64,000 nt of DNA from Lawsonibacter asaccharolyticus (GTDB lineage Bacteria; Bacillota; Clostridia; Oscillospirales; Oscillospiraceae): NCBI GenBank assembly GCA_003112755.1, contig BFBT01000003.1, forward strand, positions 1-64,000, given 5' to 3'. Made by a program: the position numbers and the translations under genes. A model generated the notes under the pieces. The model saw only the letters and a list, made by a program, of their open reading frames with translations, was not told the DNA's origin and did no database searches. Below, in pieces: positions 17,547 to 27,254 of the stretch (its first letter is position 1; each line of letters begins with the position of its first letter).

Positions 17547-18191
17547 TTATGCTACGCCGGCCAGCCGGCACATGCCCGCTTTGGTCCAATGGTTTACCAG
17601 GGCGATCACCCGCCCAACCCCCACCATGGCCAGCAGAGTGCCCAGGCCGATCCCCACGATCCGCCCGGTCAGCAGCAGGCCCAGGCACACCGTTGCTGCC
17701 ACGCAGCCCAAATCAAATACGTTCTTGGCAAAGCCCTGATCCCGGCCCATCCTCTGGGCCACCGCCTGGACGATGCCGTCCCCTGGGTTGGGGACCAGCT
17801 GCATGTTGACGGTGAGGGCCACCCCCACCCCCGTCAGCACGATGGCCAGGGCCAGCACCGCCAGATTTTCCGGCAGGCTGTGGGCCGCCGCCTGATAGGG
17901 GATGCAGGCGCTGCACAGATTCAGCAGCCGGCTGAACACCAGGCTCAGGGGAAACTGCACCAGTGTGGCCAGCCGCTCCCGCCGCTCCCGGAGAAACAGC
18001 TGCACCACCACAAAGATCCCGTAGAGCACAAAGGTCATGTCGCCGAAATTCAGCTCAAAGATCTGGGACACACAGTAGGCCACTGAGATGATGGGAGATA
18101 CCCCCAGCCCCGTCTTTGTGTTCAGGGTGATCCCCACCGCCAGGACCACCATTCCCAGAACATAAAAGATCCAGCGATTCACTTTTTCCAC
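17547..18191 (-). CDS. YczE/YitT-like integral membrane protein
   Basis: About 214 residues with five or six hydrophobic segments. It opens with a VNRWIFYVLGMVVLAVGITL helix followed by GLGVSPIISVAYCVSQIF; later NPGDGIVQAVAQRMG matches the small family of YczE/YyaS-type proteins. The start is a GTG: the one at 18191 has AGGGGAG ten bases upstream, whereas the GTG at 18224, abutting the previous stop, has none. The role is unknown. It follows the DUF2500 gene in an nth-DUF2500-membrane gene operon. Confidence 0.7.
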   Translation of the reverse strand: MEKVNRWIFYVLGMVVLAVGITLNTKTGLGVSPIISVAYCVSQIFELNFGDMTFVLYGIFVVVQLFLRERRERLATLVQFPLSLVFSRLLNLCSACIPYQAAAHSLPENLAVLALAIVLTGVGVALTVNMQLVPNPGDGIVQAVAQRMGRDQGFAKNVFDLGCVAATVCLGLLLTGRIVGIGLGTLLAMVGVGRVIALVNHWTKAGMCRLAGVA

Positions 18192-18224
18192 TGGTCCGCT
18201 TCTCCCCTCATTCGGTCTCTCCAC

Positions 18225-18620
18225 TCATGTGCGGCGGAACCCCTGAAAGCGGGTGCCCTGGAAGGTCAGCCGCCCCCGGTCCCCCTCCACCAGAAGGCCG
18301 TACTCCATGTCGGGCACTTCCAGCTCCATCCGGTCCCCGCTCTCCACCTGAAAAGTGGCGTAGTAATAGGTCCGGCTGGAGGCATGTCTCCTGCTGTGCT
18401 CAGTCCCCCCGTGGCGGTAGGTGCGCACGTCCATGCGCTTGGCCGCCACCTCCGCCTCCACTGTCAGCACCGGGGCGTCGTTGTTCCGCTTCCACTGGGC
18501 GGCCCCACGGACCGCTTGGACTGCAATGCCCGCCAGGATCAGCACGAAGACAACCCCGATAAAAATGGGGACAATGGTGAACATGGCGTTGGCCATGCCG
18601 AATCCGCCGTATGCGATCAT
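18225..18620 (-). CDS. DUF2500 family membrane-anchored protein
   Basis: 131 residues. One N-terminal helix (MFTIVPIFIGVVFVLILAGI) is followed by a soluble beta-rich domain with the family pattern: NNDAPVLTVEAEVAAKRMDV, YYYATFQVESGDRMELEVPD and a final LTFQGTRFQGFRR. The start overlaps the nth stop as ATGA, indicating translational coupling. The function is unknown. Confidence 0.8.
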   Translation of the reverse strand: MIAYGGFGMANAMFTIVPIFIGVVFVLILAGIAVQAVRGAAQWKRNNDAPVLTVEAEVAAKRMDVRTYRHGGTEHSRRHASSRTYYYATFQVESGDRMELEVPDMEYGLLVEGDRGRLTFQGTRFQGFRRT

Positions 18621-19294
18621 GCTGGCTCTCTCCCTTCTGTCCCCCGGGCTGTCTGCCCGCTCTTTGCGAAGTGGTCACACCAGGGCCGCAGGACGCAGCT
18701 CTGGCACTGGGGACGGCGTGCGATGCACACAGCACGCCCGTGGAGCACCAGCCGGTGGCAGAAGTCGTTGGACTCCTCCGGCGGCAGGATGGCCCGCAGC
18801 TGCTGCTCCACCTTTCCCGGGTCCTTGGTGCCGTCGGTCAGGCCCAGAAGGCCGGAAATGCGGATGCAGTGAGTATCCGCCACCACCACCCCCGGGGTGT
18901 GGTACACGTCCCCCAGGATCAGGTTGGCCGTCTTCCGGCCCACCCCGGGCAGCTTCAGCAGCTCCTCCATGGTGTCCGGCACCCGCCCTCCGTAGTCCCG
19001 CAGAAGCATCTGGGAGGCCAGCACGATGTCCTTCGCCTTGGCCCGGAAAAAGCCGGTGGAGTGGATGTACCTCTCCACCTCCGCGATGTCCGCCTCCGCC
19101 AGCGCCTCCAGGGTAGGGAAGCGGGCATAGAGGGCCGGTGTCACCTTGTTCACCCGCTCATCGGTGCACTGAGCCGCCAGACGCACCGAGAACAGCAGCT
19201 CATAGTCCTTTCTGTAATCCAGAGAGCAGACCCCATCCGGGTAGAGCTCCTTCAGCCCATTGACAATGCTCCAGATCTCTTCTATGGTTTTCAT
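18617..19294 (-). CDS. nth: Endonuclease III, DNA glycosylase/AP lyase
   Basis: Base-excision repair enzyme for oxidised pyrimidines. 225 residues. The helix-hairpin-helix LPGVGRKTANLILG carries the catalytic Lys; the catalytic Asp is in VVVADTHCIRI. The 4Fe-4S cluster loop has four Cys spaced C-x6-C-x2-C-x5-C (CIARRPQCQSCVLRPWC). The frame is complete. It is the first gene of the nth-DUF2500-YczE run. Confidence 0.96.
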   Translation of the reverse strand: MKTIEEIWSIVNGLKELYPDGVCSLDYRKDYELLFSVRLAAQCTDERVNKVTPALYARFPTLEALAEADIAEVERYIHSTGFFRAKAKDIVLASQMLLRDYGGRVPDTMEELLKLPGVGRKTANLILGDVYHTPGVVVADTHCIRISGLLGLTDGTKDPGKVEQQLRAILPPEESNDFCHRLVLHGRAVCIARRPQCQSCVLRPWCDHFAKSGQTARGTEGREPA

Positions 19295-19509
19295 CCTGTC
19301 TCACACCTTTCGGACCGCTCCGCCCTTTAGGCGAGGCCTGTCCTGTCATATCCGGGGCCTGCGCCCCTCACTCCCGCTCCCAGTCAGAGGGGCCAAAGGT
19401 CAGGACGGCCTCTCCCCTGCTGGTCTTTACATCGGGGCTTCTTCCCCCATATCTTACACCAGCACCCCGGTCCTTGTAAAGCAAGCTCTCCCTTTCTTCC
19501 CTATTTTCA

Positions 19510-19537
19510 TTGTAATTTCCGCCCCATCTGCTATAAT
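19510..19537 (+). promoter_or_regulatory. glyA promoter
   Basis: TTGTAA (19510-19515), 16-base spacer, TATAAT (19532-19537), about 50 bases before the glyA start. The preceding stretch from 19295 has no gene. Confidence 0.65.
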
Positions 19538-19590
19538 AGGGAAGACGGCCCCGGCCCCGCCGGGCATCAACTGACAAAGGAGTGTTCCCA

Positions 19591-20847
19591 TTGGTCCAGG
19601 AAGCCATGGATTTCATCACCGCCGCCGACCCCGAGGTCGGCAGGGCAATTCAGGCGGAATATGACCGCCAGCAGCAGAACATCGAACTCATCGCCTCGGA
19701 GAACGTGGTCAGCTCCGCCGTGCTGGCCGCTGCCGGTACGGTGCTCACCAACAAATACGCGGAGGGCTACCCCGGAAAACGGTATTACGGCGGCTGCCAG
19801 TGCGTAGATGTAGTGGAGGACATCGCCATCCAGCGGGCCAGGCAGCTCTTCGGCGCCGGCTTTGCCAATGTACAGCCCCATTCCGGCGCACAGGCAAACT
19901 ACGCTGTCTACCAAGCCCTCTGCCAGTATGGCGACACCGTCTTGGGCATGAGCCTGGACAATGGCGGCCACCTGACCCACGGCTCCCCCGTCAACTTCTC
20001 CGGGAAGCAGTACAAAATGGTGGCCTACGGCGTAGACCCCGTGACCCACCGCATCGACTATGACCAGGTTCGAGATCTGGCCAGACGTCACCGCCCCAAA
20101 ATGATCATCGCCGGTGCCTCCGCTTACCCCCGTATCATTGACTTCCAGTGCTTCGCGGAGATCGCCCACGAGGTGGGGGCCTACCTGTTCGTGGACATGG
20201 CTCACATCGCCGGCCTGGTGGCCGCCGGGCTCCATCCATCCCCTATCCCCTACGCCGACGTGGTCTCCACCACCACCCACAAGACCCTCCGCGGACCCAG
20301 GGGCGGCATGTTGCTGTGCAACGATCCGGAGATCGCCAAAAAGCTGAACTCCGCCATCTTCCCCGGCTCCCAGGGCGGCCCCCTGGAGCACATCATCGCC
20401 GCCAAGGCGGTGGCGCTGGGCGAAGCACTCCGGCCGGAATTTAAGGCCTATCAGCAGCAGATCGTCAAAAACGCTGCCGTCCTGGCAGAGTCCATTATGG
20501 AGGGCGGCCTGGACCTGGTCTCCGGCGGCACGGACAACCACCTGATGCTGGTAGACCTGCGCCCTGCCCATCTCACCGGCAAGGAGATGGAGCATCGTCT
20601 GGATGAGGTATATATCACTGTCAATAAAAACGCCATCCCCAATGACCCGGAAAAGCCCTTCGTCACCTCCGGCATCCGGGTGGGCACCCCCGCCGTTACC
20701 TCCCGCGGCTTCCGGGAGGAAGAGATGCGGACCGTGGGCCGGCTGATCTGTCAGGCCGCCCAGGCCGATTTTGAGGACAAGATCGACAGCCTGCGGGCCC
20801 AAGTCAAGGAGCTGACCGGGAAATACCCGCTCTATCAGGGGCAGTAA
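19591..20847 (+). CDS. glyA: Serine hydroxymethyltransferase
   Basis: PLP enzyme interconverting serine and glycine and charging tetrahydrofolate with one-carbon units. About 418 residues. The start is a TTG at 19591, eight bases after AAAGGAG; an in-frame GTG at 19582 overlaps the ribosome site. Landmarks: [35 protein letters not shown], the PLP Lys in [14 protein letters not shown], and [15 protein letters not shown]. The frame is intact. A bidirectional terminator separates it from trmB. Confidence 0.96.
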   Translation: MVQEAMDFITAADPEVGRAIQAEYDRQQQNIELIASENVVSSAVLAAAGTVLTNKYAEGYPGKRYYGGCQCVDVVEDIAIQRARQLFGAGFANVQPHSGAQANYAVYQALCQYGDTVLGMSLDNGGHLTHGSPVNFSGKQYKMVAYGVDPVTHRIDYDQVRDLARRHRPKMIIAGASAYPRIIDFQCFAEIAHEVGAYLFVDMAHIAGLVAAGLHPSPIPYADVVSTTTHKTLRGPRGGMLLCNDPEIAKKLNSAIFPGSQGGPLEHIIAAKAVALGEALRPEFKAYQQQIVKNAAVLAESIMEGGLDLVSGGTDNHLMLVDLRPAHLTGKEMEHRLDEVYITVNKNAIPNDPEKPFVTSGIRVGTPAVTSRGFREEEMRTVGRLICQAAQADFEDKIDSLRAQVKELTGKYPLYQGQ

Positions 20848-20875
20848 GGCCGGACATACAGCGGTCTATCAGAAA

Positions 20876-20921
20876 GCAGTACCGCGGCGGAAAAGGCCGC
20901 CGCGGTACTGCTCTTTCTTTA
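20876..20921. terminator. Bidirectional terminator between glyA and trmB
   Basis: The stem AGTACCGCGGCGG / CCGCCGCGGTACT with GCTCTTTCTTT on the plus side. Confidence 0.8.
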
Positions 20922-21644
20922 TCGGTCCTCCGCCAGCACCTTGCCGCCGTCCTGCGGCGCCAGATCCCGGGGCCCGGCGATAGGCCGAAACTTCGGCTCC
21001 TGCTCCAGGTGCAGTTTGGTCCCCACGCAGCGGTTGATGGGCGTCCCCAAATCATGGAACTTCTCCTCATAATCCGTCATGATCCCGCAGACCCCGTTCC
21101 CATGCAGGTCCCGGGTCACCTCAGACAGCTCATAGCCCGCTTTGGGGAATTGGAACAGGGAGTACTCAAACAGCTCCCGGTTGTCCGTCTTGAAGTGGAT
21201 CTGTCCCCCGTCCCGCAGGACCCCCCGGTACAGCACCAAGAAGTTCTCGTGGGTGAGCCGCCGCCGGGCGTGCTTGTTGGAGGGCCATGGGTCGCAGAAA
21301 TTGATGTAGATCCGGTCGGCCTCCCCCGGGGAAAAATAGTCCCGCAGGCGAGCCGCATCCCCGTCCACAAAAAAGACATTGGACAGCCCTTTCTCCACCA
21401 CCCGCTCCATCGCCACGATCATGGCATCCGGCACCCGCTCCACCGCCACGAACAGGACATCCGGCTCCAGCCCTGCGGTCTCTGCGGTAAAGCGTCCCTT
21501 CCCGCATCCCAGCTCTACCCGCAGTTCCCGCGCCTGGGGCATCAGGTCCCGCCAGTGTCCCCGCAGCTCCACCGGATCTGGGATCATCCGGTCCCGGCAT
21601 CGGTCCATCCGTGGGATTAGATTGGGCTTTTTTCTCATTCTCAC
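20919..21644 (-). CDS. trmB: tRNA (guanine-N7-)-methyltransferase
   Basis: SAM-dependent enzyme that makes m7G46 in tRNA. 241 residues. SAM motif VELGCGKGRFTAETA, then FFVDGDAARL, the family hallmark INFCDPWPSNKHARRRL, and GGQIHFKTDNRELFEYS. The late GTPINRCVGTK stretch is also typical. The GTG at 21644 has GAGGTGA seven bases upstream; an in-frame ATG lies at 21638. Confidence 0.94.
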   Translation of the reverse strand: MRMRKKPNLIPRMDRCRDRMIPDPVELRGHWRDLMPQARELRVELGCGKGRFTAETAGLEPDVLFVAVERVPDAMIVAMERVVEKGLSNVFFVDGDAARLRDYFSPGEADRIYINFCDPWPSNKHARRRLTHENFLVLYRGVLRDGGQIHFKTDNRELFEYSLFQFPKAGYELSEVTRDLHGNGVCGIMTDYEEKFHDLGTPINRCVGTKLHLEQEPKFRPIAGPRDLAPQDGGKVLAEDR

Positions 21645-21789
21645 AGCTCAGTCACCTCATGTCGGAAGTCGTCCCCTATCTTAACATAAGAAAAGAATAC
21701 TTGCAATCTTTTCTCGTTTATATTATACTATGAAACAGTAGCAGTCTTTATCTGCAGAGCACTGACTCCTTACAGGAAAATCAAATTAT

Positions 21790-21828
21790 CCGGGTGTAGC
21801 GCAGTTGGTAGCGCGCCTGCTTTGGGAG
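21790..21828 (+). pseudogene. Truncated tRNA-Pro (5' half only)
   Basis: From CCGGGTGTAGCGCAGTTGG to the anticodon-loop TTTGGGA this matches the first half of the intact tRNA-Pro at 29295 with few changes. Then homology stops and no TPsiC arm or acceptor 3' strand follows. It ends about 30 bases before the PTS IIC start. Confidence 0.75.
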
Positions 21829-21859
21829 GATGCTGTTGTGGGAGTGAGGGGGCAATATC

Positions 21860-22927
21860 GTGCAGAAACATATCATGATCAGCCGTCTCATCGACGGGGT
21901 ATCGGGGATATTCCAACCCATCATCAACCTGCTCAGTGCCGCTGGCTTACTGAAAGGAATGTTAGCCATTCTGACCGCAGCGGACATACTGGTTAAGGAG
22001 AGCGGTACTTATCTGGTGCTGAACGCCATGGCGGACAGCCTGTTCTATTTCCTGCCCATGATCCTGGCGTTTACCGCGGCTAAGAAATTTGGTGCAGATC
22101 CATTTACTGCCGCAGTAATCGGCGGAGTCCTCCTGTATCCATCACTGACACAGGCGTTTGATTCTCAAGACGGCCTTCTGTTCGCCGGAATACCCGTACA
22201 GGCAGTCAATTACCCCTCCAGCGTGCTCCCGATTCTTTTGGCAGTCGGGTTTTTGGTATGGATGGAACGATTTTCTGACCGCGTTCTCCCAGAACTGGTC
22301 CGCAGTTTTCTGAAACCCGCTCTCTGTATCGTTCTGGTGGGGTTGGCCACCCTGTTTGTCTTTGGCCCGCTTGGAGCGGTGGCTGGAGATGCGCTGGCCG
22401 CAGTATACGAAACGCTGTACAGAGCCAGTCCTGTGGCGGCGGGAATGTTGTTGGGTGCGCTCATGCAGCCGATGGTCATTTTCGGATTTCATTGGAGTTT
22501 CGTGCTCATCGCGATGAACAACATCTCTGTACTCGGCTCAGACACTGTGCTGGCATTCATGGGCCCGCCTGCCTTTGCCCAGGCCGGAGCTGCCCTTGCG
22601 GTCTGCTTAAAAAGCAGGGATCGAAACTTTAGGTCGATTTGCATCTCGGCTGTCTTGTCTGCCTGTTTCGGGATCACAGAGCCCGCGATGTTTGGCGTGA
22701 ACCTCCCCCGTAAGAAACCGATGATCGCGGTGTGCGCCGGCGGAGCCATAGGCGGCGCGCTGGCCGGTATCTCAGGCGCCAGCGCCAAGGCCTTTGCGTT
22801 TCCGGGGCTCGCGACCCTGCCGCTTTTTCTTGGCGACGGATTCGGACTGTATATCGTCAGCTGCATGGCAGGATTTCTGGTAGCTTTTCTGCTGGCGTTT
22901 GGATTTCAATATGACTCTGGCGGCTGA
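21860..22927 (+). CDS. PTS EIIC component, glucose/beta-glucoside family, standalone
   Basis: Membrane sugar permease of the phosphotransferase system. 355 residues. GTG start after GAGGGGG. Family features: GIFQPIINLLSAAGLLKGML at the N-terminus, then FLPMILAFTAAKKFG and FGFHWSFVLIAMNN, and the ACFGITEPAMFGVNLPRKKP loop, which follows ITEPAIYGV-type IIC signatures. No IIB or IIA domain is attached, although beta-glucoside permeases usually carry both, and none is adjacent. It starts just after a truncated tRNA, so it may be a recombination remnant lacking its IIB part, or an IIC that borrows IIA/IIB. Confidence 0.75.
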   Translation: MQKHIMISRLIDGVSGIFQPIINLLSAAGLLKGMLAILTAADILVKESGTYLVLNAMADSLFYFLPMILAFTAAKKFGADPFTAAVIGGVLLYPSLTQAFDSQDGLLFAGIPVQAVNYPSSVLPILLAVGFLVWMERFSDRVLPELVRSFLKPALCIVLVGLATLFVFGPLGAVAGDALAAVYETLYRASPVAAGMLLGALMQPMVIFGFHWSFVLIAMNNISVLGSDTVLAFMGPPAFAQAGAALAVCLKSRDRNFRSICISAVLSACFGITEPAMFGVNLPRKKPMIAVCAGGAIGGALAGISGASAKAFAFPGLATLPLFLGDGFGLYIVSCMAGFLVAFLLAFGFQYDSGG

Positions 22928-22986
22928 TCATAGAAATTGGGAGACAATTTTCCGCATATCAGTCAAACGCAGCAGAAAGAAATCAT

Positions 22987-23023
22987 GGAGGCCTCACCGC
23001 ATTAACGACGCGGTGAGGCCTCC
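22987..23023. terminator. Terminator between PTS IIC and the CMD-like gene
   Basis: The stem GGAGGCCTCACCGC / GCGGTGAGGCCTCC with loop ATTAACGAC. It serves convergent genes. Confidence 0.75.
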
Positions 23024-23045
23024 TGTCAAAGAGAGGGTTCCCGTA

Positions 23046-23729
23046 TTATTCCGCCACCTTGTTGACGCAGGTGATGGCGTTGAGGCTGCGGGGATAACCG
23101 ATGTAGGGCAGGCACTGGGACACTACTCTGGTGAGGAAGTCTCTGTCGTTGCCCAGGTTCATGTTGCCCTTGGCATGGGCGGTGAGTTGGGGCTCACAGC
23201 CCCCCTGGGCCATGAGGAAGCAGAAGGTAATCATCTCCCGCTGCTTCAGGTCCAGCCCGGTGCGGGTGTAGTAGTCCCCGAAGCAGTTGGCTGCCAGCCA
23301 GCGGTTTACAGGACCGTTTTTCCAAGCCTCCAGCATCTGGGGGCCGAAGATGTCCACCTGGGCCTGGACTCCCCGCTCCAGCCGGCTTTCCATGGTCGTG
23401 GTGGCCTCTCCGCAGGCGGGAAGGGCGATGCCCCGGGCCTCCAGCGCCTCATTGGCGGCGCCCAGGAAAGGCCACATCCGGCCAAGGCCCACATAGTCCG
23501 CCGACTGATAGACCATCTCCTTCACCCACACGGGGGAGAGGCCCTCATCCAGCGCTTTGGGCAGAAATGTCCGGAAGGCGTCCAGCCCCTGGCAGCCCAC
23601 CAGCGCCGCCAGGATCGCCAGCCAGCGGGTGGGGGCGTCCAGCTCCTGCCCCGGCTCATTTACCACTTCCTCAAAGGCGAACCGCTCCGCACGCTCCATA
23701 AACTCCGGGTCTGTCTTTCTGTAGTCCAT
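23046..23729 (-). CDS. Carboxymuconolactone decarboxylase-like protein
   Basis: 227 residues of two AhpD/CMD-like alpha-helical modules. The second, with LDLKQREMITFCFLMAQGG and QLTAHAKGNMNLGN, is the better match to the family pattern; the first contains APTRWLAILAALVGCQG. No CxxC redox pair is seen, so a peroxidase role is unlikely. It follows a cupin and an aldo/keto reductase on the same strand, a common clostridial grouping under LysR control. The substrate is unknown. Confidence 0.75.
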   Translation of the reverse strand: MDYRKTDPEFMERAERFAFEEVVNEPGQELDAPTRWLAILAALVGCQGLDAFRTFLPKALDEGLSPVWVKEMVYQSADYVGLGRMWPFLGAANEALEARGIALPACGEATTTMESRLERGVQAQVDIFGPQMLEAWKNGPVNRWLAANCFGDYYTRTGLDLKQREMITFCFLMAQGGCEPQLTAHAKGNMNLGNDRDFLTRVVSQCLPYIGYPRSLNAITCVNKVAE

Positions 23730-23744
23730 CCCATATTCCTCCCG

Positions 23745-24182
23745 TCAGCCCAGCTTTTCATATTCCTTGTCCGCCACCGGCTCCAACCACTCGTTGGAGG
23801 CATCTTCTCCCGGCACATCAAAAGCGATATGGGAAAACCAGCTGTCCTTTTTTGCACCATGCCAATGCTTCACGCCCTCCGGGATGACCACAACGGTTCC
23901 GGGGGTCAAGCTCTGCGCCTCCTTGCCTTCCTCCTGATACCAGCCCTCCCCGGCGGTGCAGATCAGAATTTGTCCGCCGCCGGTCTTGGCGTGATGGATG
24001 TGCCAATTGTTGCGGCAGCCCGGCTCGAAGGTCACATTAGCCAGAAAGATAGGGCTCTGGCCGGGAACTGTCAAGGGGTTCAAATAGGAATTGCCGATAA
24101 AATACTGGGCGAATGCTTCGTTGGGCTGTCCCTTTCCAAACACATTTACCGTTTCAAACTGCTTTTCTTCTGCAATTTTCAT
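23745..24182 (-). CDS. Cupin-domain protein
   Basis: 145 residues, a single small beta-barrel. The metal-binding cupin motif 1 is WHIHHAKTGGGQILICTAGEG and motif 2 is PGTVVVIPEGVKHWHGA, with His ligands intact. It lies 15 bases upstream of the CMD-like gene, probably co-transcribed and acting on the same small molecule. The exact reaction is unknown. Confidence 0.85.
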   Translation of the reverse strand: MKIAEEKQFETVNVFGKGQPNEAFAQYFIGNSYLNPLTVPGQSPIFLANVTFEPGCRNNWHIHHAKTGGGQILICTAGEGWYQEEGKEAQSLTPGTVVVIPEGVKHWHGAKKDSWFSHIAFDVPGEDASNEWLEPVADKEYEKLG

Positions 24183-24216
24183 TGTAAATACTCCTTTAGC
24201 GGTATCTATACAGCAC

Positions 24217-25071
24217 TCAGTCGTGGATCTTCCAGCCGTTCAGGAACTGAGCCGTCTCAGCGGCGCTGTGGTCGATGATCTCGCTGTGGCCCAGATCAAG
24301 TTTGGCGATGGCGGTCATATCCTCCTCACTCAGGGTGAAATCCCAAATATTGAAGTTTTCCTCCATCCGCTCTTTATGGATGGACTTGGGGATGATGACC
24401 ACACCACGCTGGGTGTTCCAGCGCAGAGCCACCTGCGCGGCGGTCTTGCCATACTTCTGGCCAATCTCGGTCAGCACCGGGTGGGTGAAGATGCCGTGTT
24501 TGCCCTCGGCCATCGGCCCCCATGCCTCCGGCTGGACGTGCAGGGACTTCATGTTCTCAACAGCGCCAGTCTGAGCGAAGAAGGGGTGTAGTTCCACCTG
24601 GTTGACCATAGGGGCAATGCGGGCGTTCAGGCACAGATCGGTCAGCCGGTCGGGGTAGAAGTTGCACACGCCAATGGCCCGAATCTTCCCGGCTTCGTAC
24701 AGTTCCTCCATAGCCCGCCACGCGCCGTAGTAGTCGTTCATGGGCTGGTGGATCAGATACAAGTCGAGGTAGTCCAGCCCCAGCTTCTCCATGGAAGTTT
24801 CGAAGGCTTTCTTGGCGCTCTCATACCCGGCGTCCTGAATCCAGAGCTTGGTTGTGATGAACAGCTCCTCCCGAGGGATGTTGCTCCCCCGAATGGCCGC
24901 GCCCACCGCTTCCTCGTTGAAATAGGCGGCGGCAGTGTCGATGAGACGGTAGCCCACCGAGAGGGCGTCGCGCACCGCCTGCTCACAGACGGCGGCCTCC
25001 GGCACCTGGAACACTCCGAAGCCCTCCAGCGGCATTTTGACGCCGTTTGACAAAGTGACGTACTCCATCAT
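24217..25071 (-). CDS. Aldo/keto reductase
   Basis: NADPH-dependent TIM-barrel oxidoreductase, 284 residues. The catalytic tetrad can be placed: Asp in [16 protein letters not shown], Tyr in the same segment, Lys in [12 protein letters not shown], and His in [13 protein letters not shown]. Cofactor-end motif [16 protein letters not shown] and the late [15 protein letters not shown] are typical. It is first gene of the AKR-cupin-CMD operon and divergent from lysR. Confidence 0.92.
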   Translation of the reverse strand: MMEYVTLSNGVKMPLEGFGVFQVPEAAVCEQAVRDALSVGYRLIDTAAAYFNEEAVGAAIRGSNIPREELFITTKLWIQDAGYESAKKAFETSMEKLGLDYLDLYLIHQPMNDYYGAWRAMEELYEAGKIRAIGVCNFYPDRLTDLCLNARIAPMVNQVELHPFFAQTGAVENMKSLHVQPEAWGPMAEGKHGIFTHPVLTEIGQKYGKTAAQVALRWNTQRGVVIIPKSIHKERMEENFNIWDFTLSEEDMTAIAKLDLGHSEIIDHSAAETAQFLNGWKIHD

Positions 25072-25098
25072 AAATTCCTCCTGTCTTGCATTGCATGG

Positions 25099-25130
25099 TT
25101 TACACTCGCGATTTCATTATGCTATAATGA
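25099..25130 (+). promoter_or_regulatory. lysR promoter overlapping a LysR-type palindrome
   Basis: TTTACA (25099-25104), 18 bases, TATAAT (25123-25128). The -10 lies inside the palindrome TCATTAT-GCT-ATAATGA (25114-25130), which contains a T-N11-A box. This suggests autorepression plus control of the divergent aldo/keto reductase operon. Confidence 0.6.
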
Positions 25131-25241
25131 GATTGGAGCGTAGCCTTTTCTTTACAATTCTCAGTATAACACGCTTAATTTGTGATGAACACTACATGAT
25201 TTTTATACTGCATAAGCGCTCGTTTATGCTAAGGAGGACAC

Positions 25242-26123
25242 ATGGACATTACGGCCCTGGAATACTTCAAGATCATCGCGGAGAGCGGTTCTCTGACAAA
25301 GGCCGCGCAGCAGCTCCATATCACCCAGCCGGCCATGAGCGCCATGCTCAAAAAGCTGGAGGAGGAATTGGAGGTGGAGTTGTTTGACCGTAGCCCGAAT
25401 CGAATCCATCTGAACAAAGCCGGGGAGGTCGCGCTCGTCCATGTGAATACGATCCTGCGGAACGTGGAGCAGCTGAAAGCCGACGTGCTCAGCGCCGCCC
25501 GGCAGATCCAGACTCTCTCCATCGCCTTCTGTGACCCGGGCGTCCGCTGGTTTTCGGTTCCCCGTTTTTCCGTGGCTCATCCGGAAGTCCAGGTAAACGA
25601 TGACCTTTACGAGGGCGATGACACGGTGGAACTCCTCCGTGAGCGGGTCTATGACTTGATGGTCACACCGCAGAAAATACAGGACGCCCGCATCCAAAGC
25701 CTGCCCTTCCTGTCCGATCAGGTGTATCTCTCCGTTCCGGAGGACAGTAATCTGGTGGAACGGGACAGTATTTCCGTTCGGGAGATTCCGGCGCAGGCCC
25801 TTCTGTATCCCCAGATCGGCGGGTATTTCCTCTCGCAGATGGAAAAAGTCATCACGGAGGATCATCTGCCCATCACGCTGGTCAAGAACAATTACAACGT
25901 CACTCAGCACCTAATCCGCACCACCAATTTCCTCGCCACTATTTCCACCCTGTCTATGGATCTGCGAAACGATGGCCCCCACCGTAGATTGATTCCCATG
26001 ACCGACCCGGAGTTGAACGTGCTCTATTATATCTCCTATCTAAAAAACAACCGGGAGAAGGTGAGGGTGTTCCTGCAATGGGGGAAGGATTGCAACGACC
26101 AAAATGAGGAGGATCGTAGATGA
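25242..26123 (+). CDS. LysR-family transcriptional regulator
   Basis: 293 residues. The N-terminal helix-turn-helix is textbook: MDITALEYFKIIAESGSLTK followed by AAQQLHITQPAMSAMLKKLE and LFDRSPNRIHLNKAGE. The C-terminal half is the periplasmic-binding-fold effector domain. It overlaps the next GNAT gene by ATGA. It likely controls the divergent AKR-cupin-CMD operon. Confidence 0.92.
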   Translation: MDITALEYFKIIAESGSLTKAAQQLHITQPAMSAMLKKLEEELEVELFDRSPNRIHLNKAGEVALVHVNTILRNVEQLKADVLSAARQIQTLSIAFCDPGVRWFSVPRFSVAHPEVQVNDDLYEGDDTVELLRERVYDLMVTPQKIQDARIQSLPFLSDQVYLSVPEDSNLVERDSISVREIPAQALLYPQIGGYFLSQMEKVITEDHLPITLVKNNYNVTQHLIRTTNFLATISTLSMDLRNDGPHRRLIPMTDPELNVLYYISYLKNNREKVRVFLQWGKDCNDQNEEDRR

Positions 26124-26647
26124 ATCAGAACATTTTGTTTCGGCCATGTACCCAGGATGATCTCGATGTCCTTCAGGATTTCTCCAGACGGACTTATTTT
26201 GAGACCTTCGCGGAGCAGAACACGCCGGAGAATATGGCCACATATTTGGATGACGCCTTTGAGACGGAAAAGCTACGGAGGGAGCTGGAGGACGCAAATT
26301 CCGCGTTTTACTTCCTGTACTGCGGCGAAACACTGGCAGGCTATCTGAAGCTGAACGAGGCCCCGGCCCAGACGGATCTCCACGACTCCGATTCCCTGGA
26401 GATCGAGCGGATCTATGTGGGAAAGGAATTTCAGGGGATGGGCCTGGGACGGTGCCTGATGGAACATGCCATTTCCACTGCCGTACAGCGGGGAAAGGCA
26501 TTTGTTTGGCTGGGTGTGTGGGAGAAAAACACAAAAGCACTCGCCTTCTATCGGAAGAACGGCTTTTACCCCATCGGGACCCATACCTTTGTCATGGGGG
26601 ATGACCCACAGACCGACTACATCATGCGAAAGGACCTCAAGCGATGA
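26120..26647 (+). CDS. GNAT-family N-acetyltransferase
   Basis: 175 residues. Motif A: IERIYVGKEFQGMGLGRCLM; C-terminal motif NTKALAFYRKNGFYPIGTHT. The N-terminus FRPCTQDDLDVLQDFSRRTY is typical. The start overlaps the lysR stop and the stop overlaps the next start, so the three genes are translationally coupled. Confidence 0.87.
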   Translation: MNQNILFRPCTQDDLDVLQDFSRRTYFETFAEQNTPENMATYLDDAFETEKLRRELEDANSAFYFLYCGETLAGYLKLNEAPAQTDLHDSDSLEIERIYVGKEFQGMGLGRCLMEHAISTAVQRGKAFVWLGVWEKNTKALAFYRKNGFYPIGTHTFVMGDDPQTDYIMRKDLKR

Positions 26648-27252
26648 GGGAATATTTCATCCCCGCCTGCGGCGGAGCCGCCATAGAGATGGCAGAGGGC
26701 GAGACTGTCACGGTCGTCGATGTGGAGGGCAGTCAGGTGGCAGACTTCTTTGCGGAGCGCGCCGGAGATCCCGGGGAATTCCTCTCTCCGGCGGTCACCA
26801 TCGACTGCAACGAATCCCTGCGGCTTCATGTTGGGGACTTTCTCTATACCAACCGGTACCGCCCCATGTTCCAGGTGGTCTGCAACGAGGTGGGGGAGCA
26901 TGACCTTCTCTTTCCCTGCTGCCGTCCGGAGATGTACGACTTTTTCTATCAGAACGGGGACGGGCATCCAAACTGCTACGATAATATCAATCGGGCGTTG
27001 GGAGAGCACAGGCCCATCATCCAGCCCGTCAATCTGTTCATGCACACCACGGTAGATGGGACTGGGAAGATCACCATCCACCCGCCGGTGTCGAAAGCTG
27101 GAAATAAAATCGTTTTGCAGGCCCAAATGGATGTACGGCTGGGCATCGCGGCGTGCAGCGTGTCTGAGGGGGCGTGCAACAACAGGGTATGTTCACCCAT
27201 CCGGGTCATCGTAGACAGTCAGGGCCGAAAGATCGTGGAAGAACAGATATAA
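26644..27252 (+). CDS. DUF1989 (urea carboxylase-associated family) protein
   Basis: 202 residues. Family pattern: G-x-A after an N-terminal YFIPACGGAAIEMAEGETV, then DVEGSQVADFF, NRYRPMFQVV, a conserved Cys in LFPCCRPEMYD, NCYDNINRAL, and the closing GACNNRVCSPIRV. These proteins are found near urea or amine catabolic genes; a catalytic role is not established here. Final gene of the lysR-GNAT-DUF1989 unit. Confidence 0.85.
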   Translation: MREYFIPACGGAAIEMAEGETVTVVDVEGSQVADFFAERAGDPGEFLSPAVTIDCNESLRLHVGDFLYTNRYRPMFQVVCNEVGEHDLLFPCCRPEMYDFFYQNGDGHPNCYDNINRALGEHRPIIQPVNLFMHTTVDGTGKITIHPPVSKAGNKIVLQAQMDVRLGIAACSVSEGACNNRVCSPIRVIVDSQGRKIVEEQI

Positions 27253-27254
27253 AA

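Noticed and set aside
23046..23729. An AhpD-type alkylhydroperoxidase.
   Set aside because: The CxxC redox pair is absent, so only the broader CMD-like fold is called.
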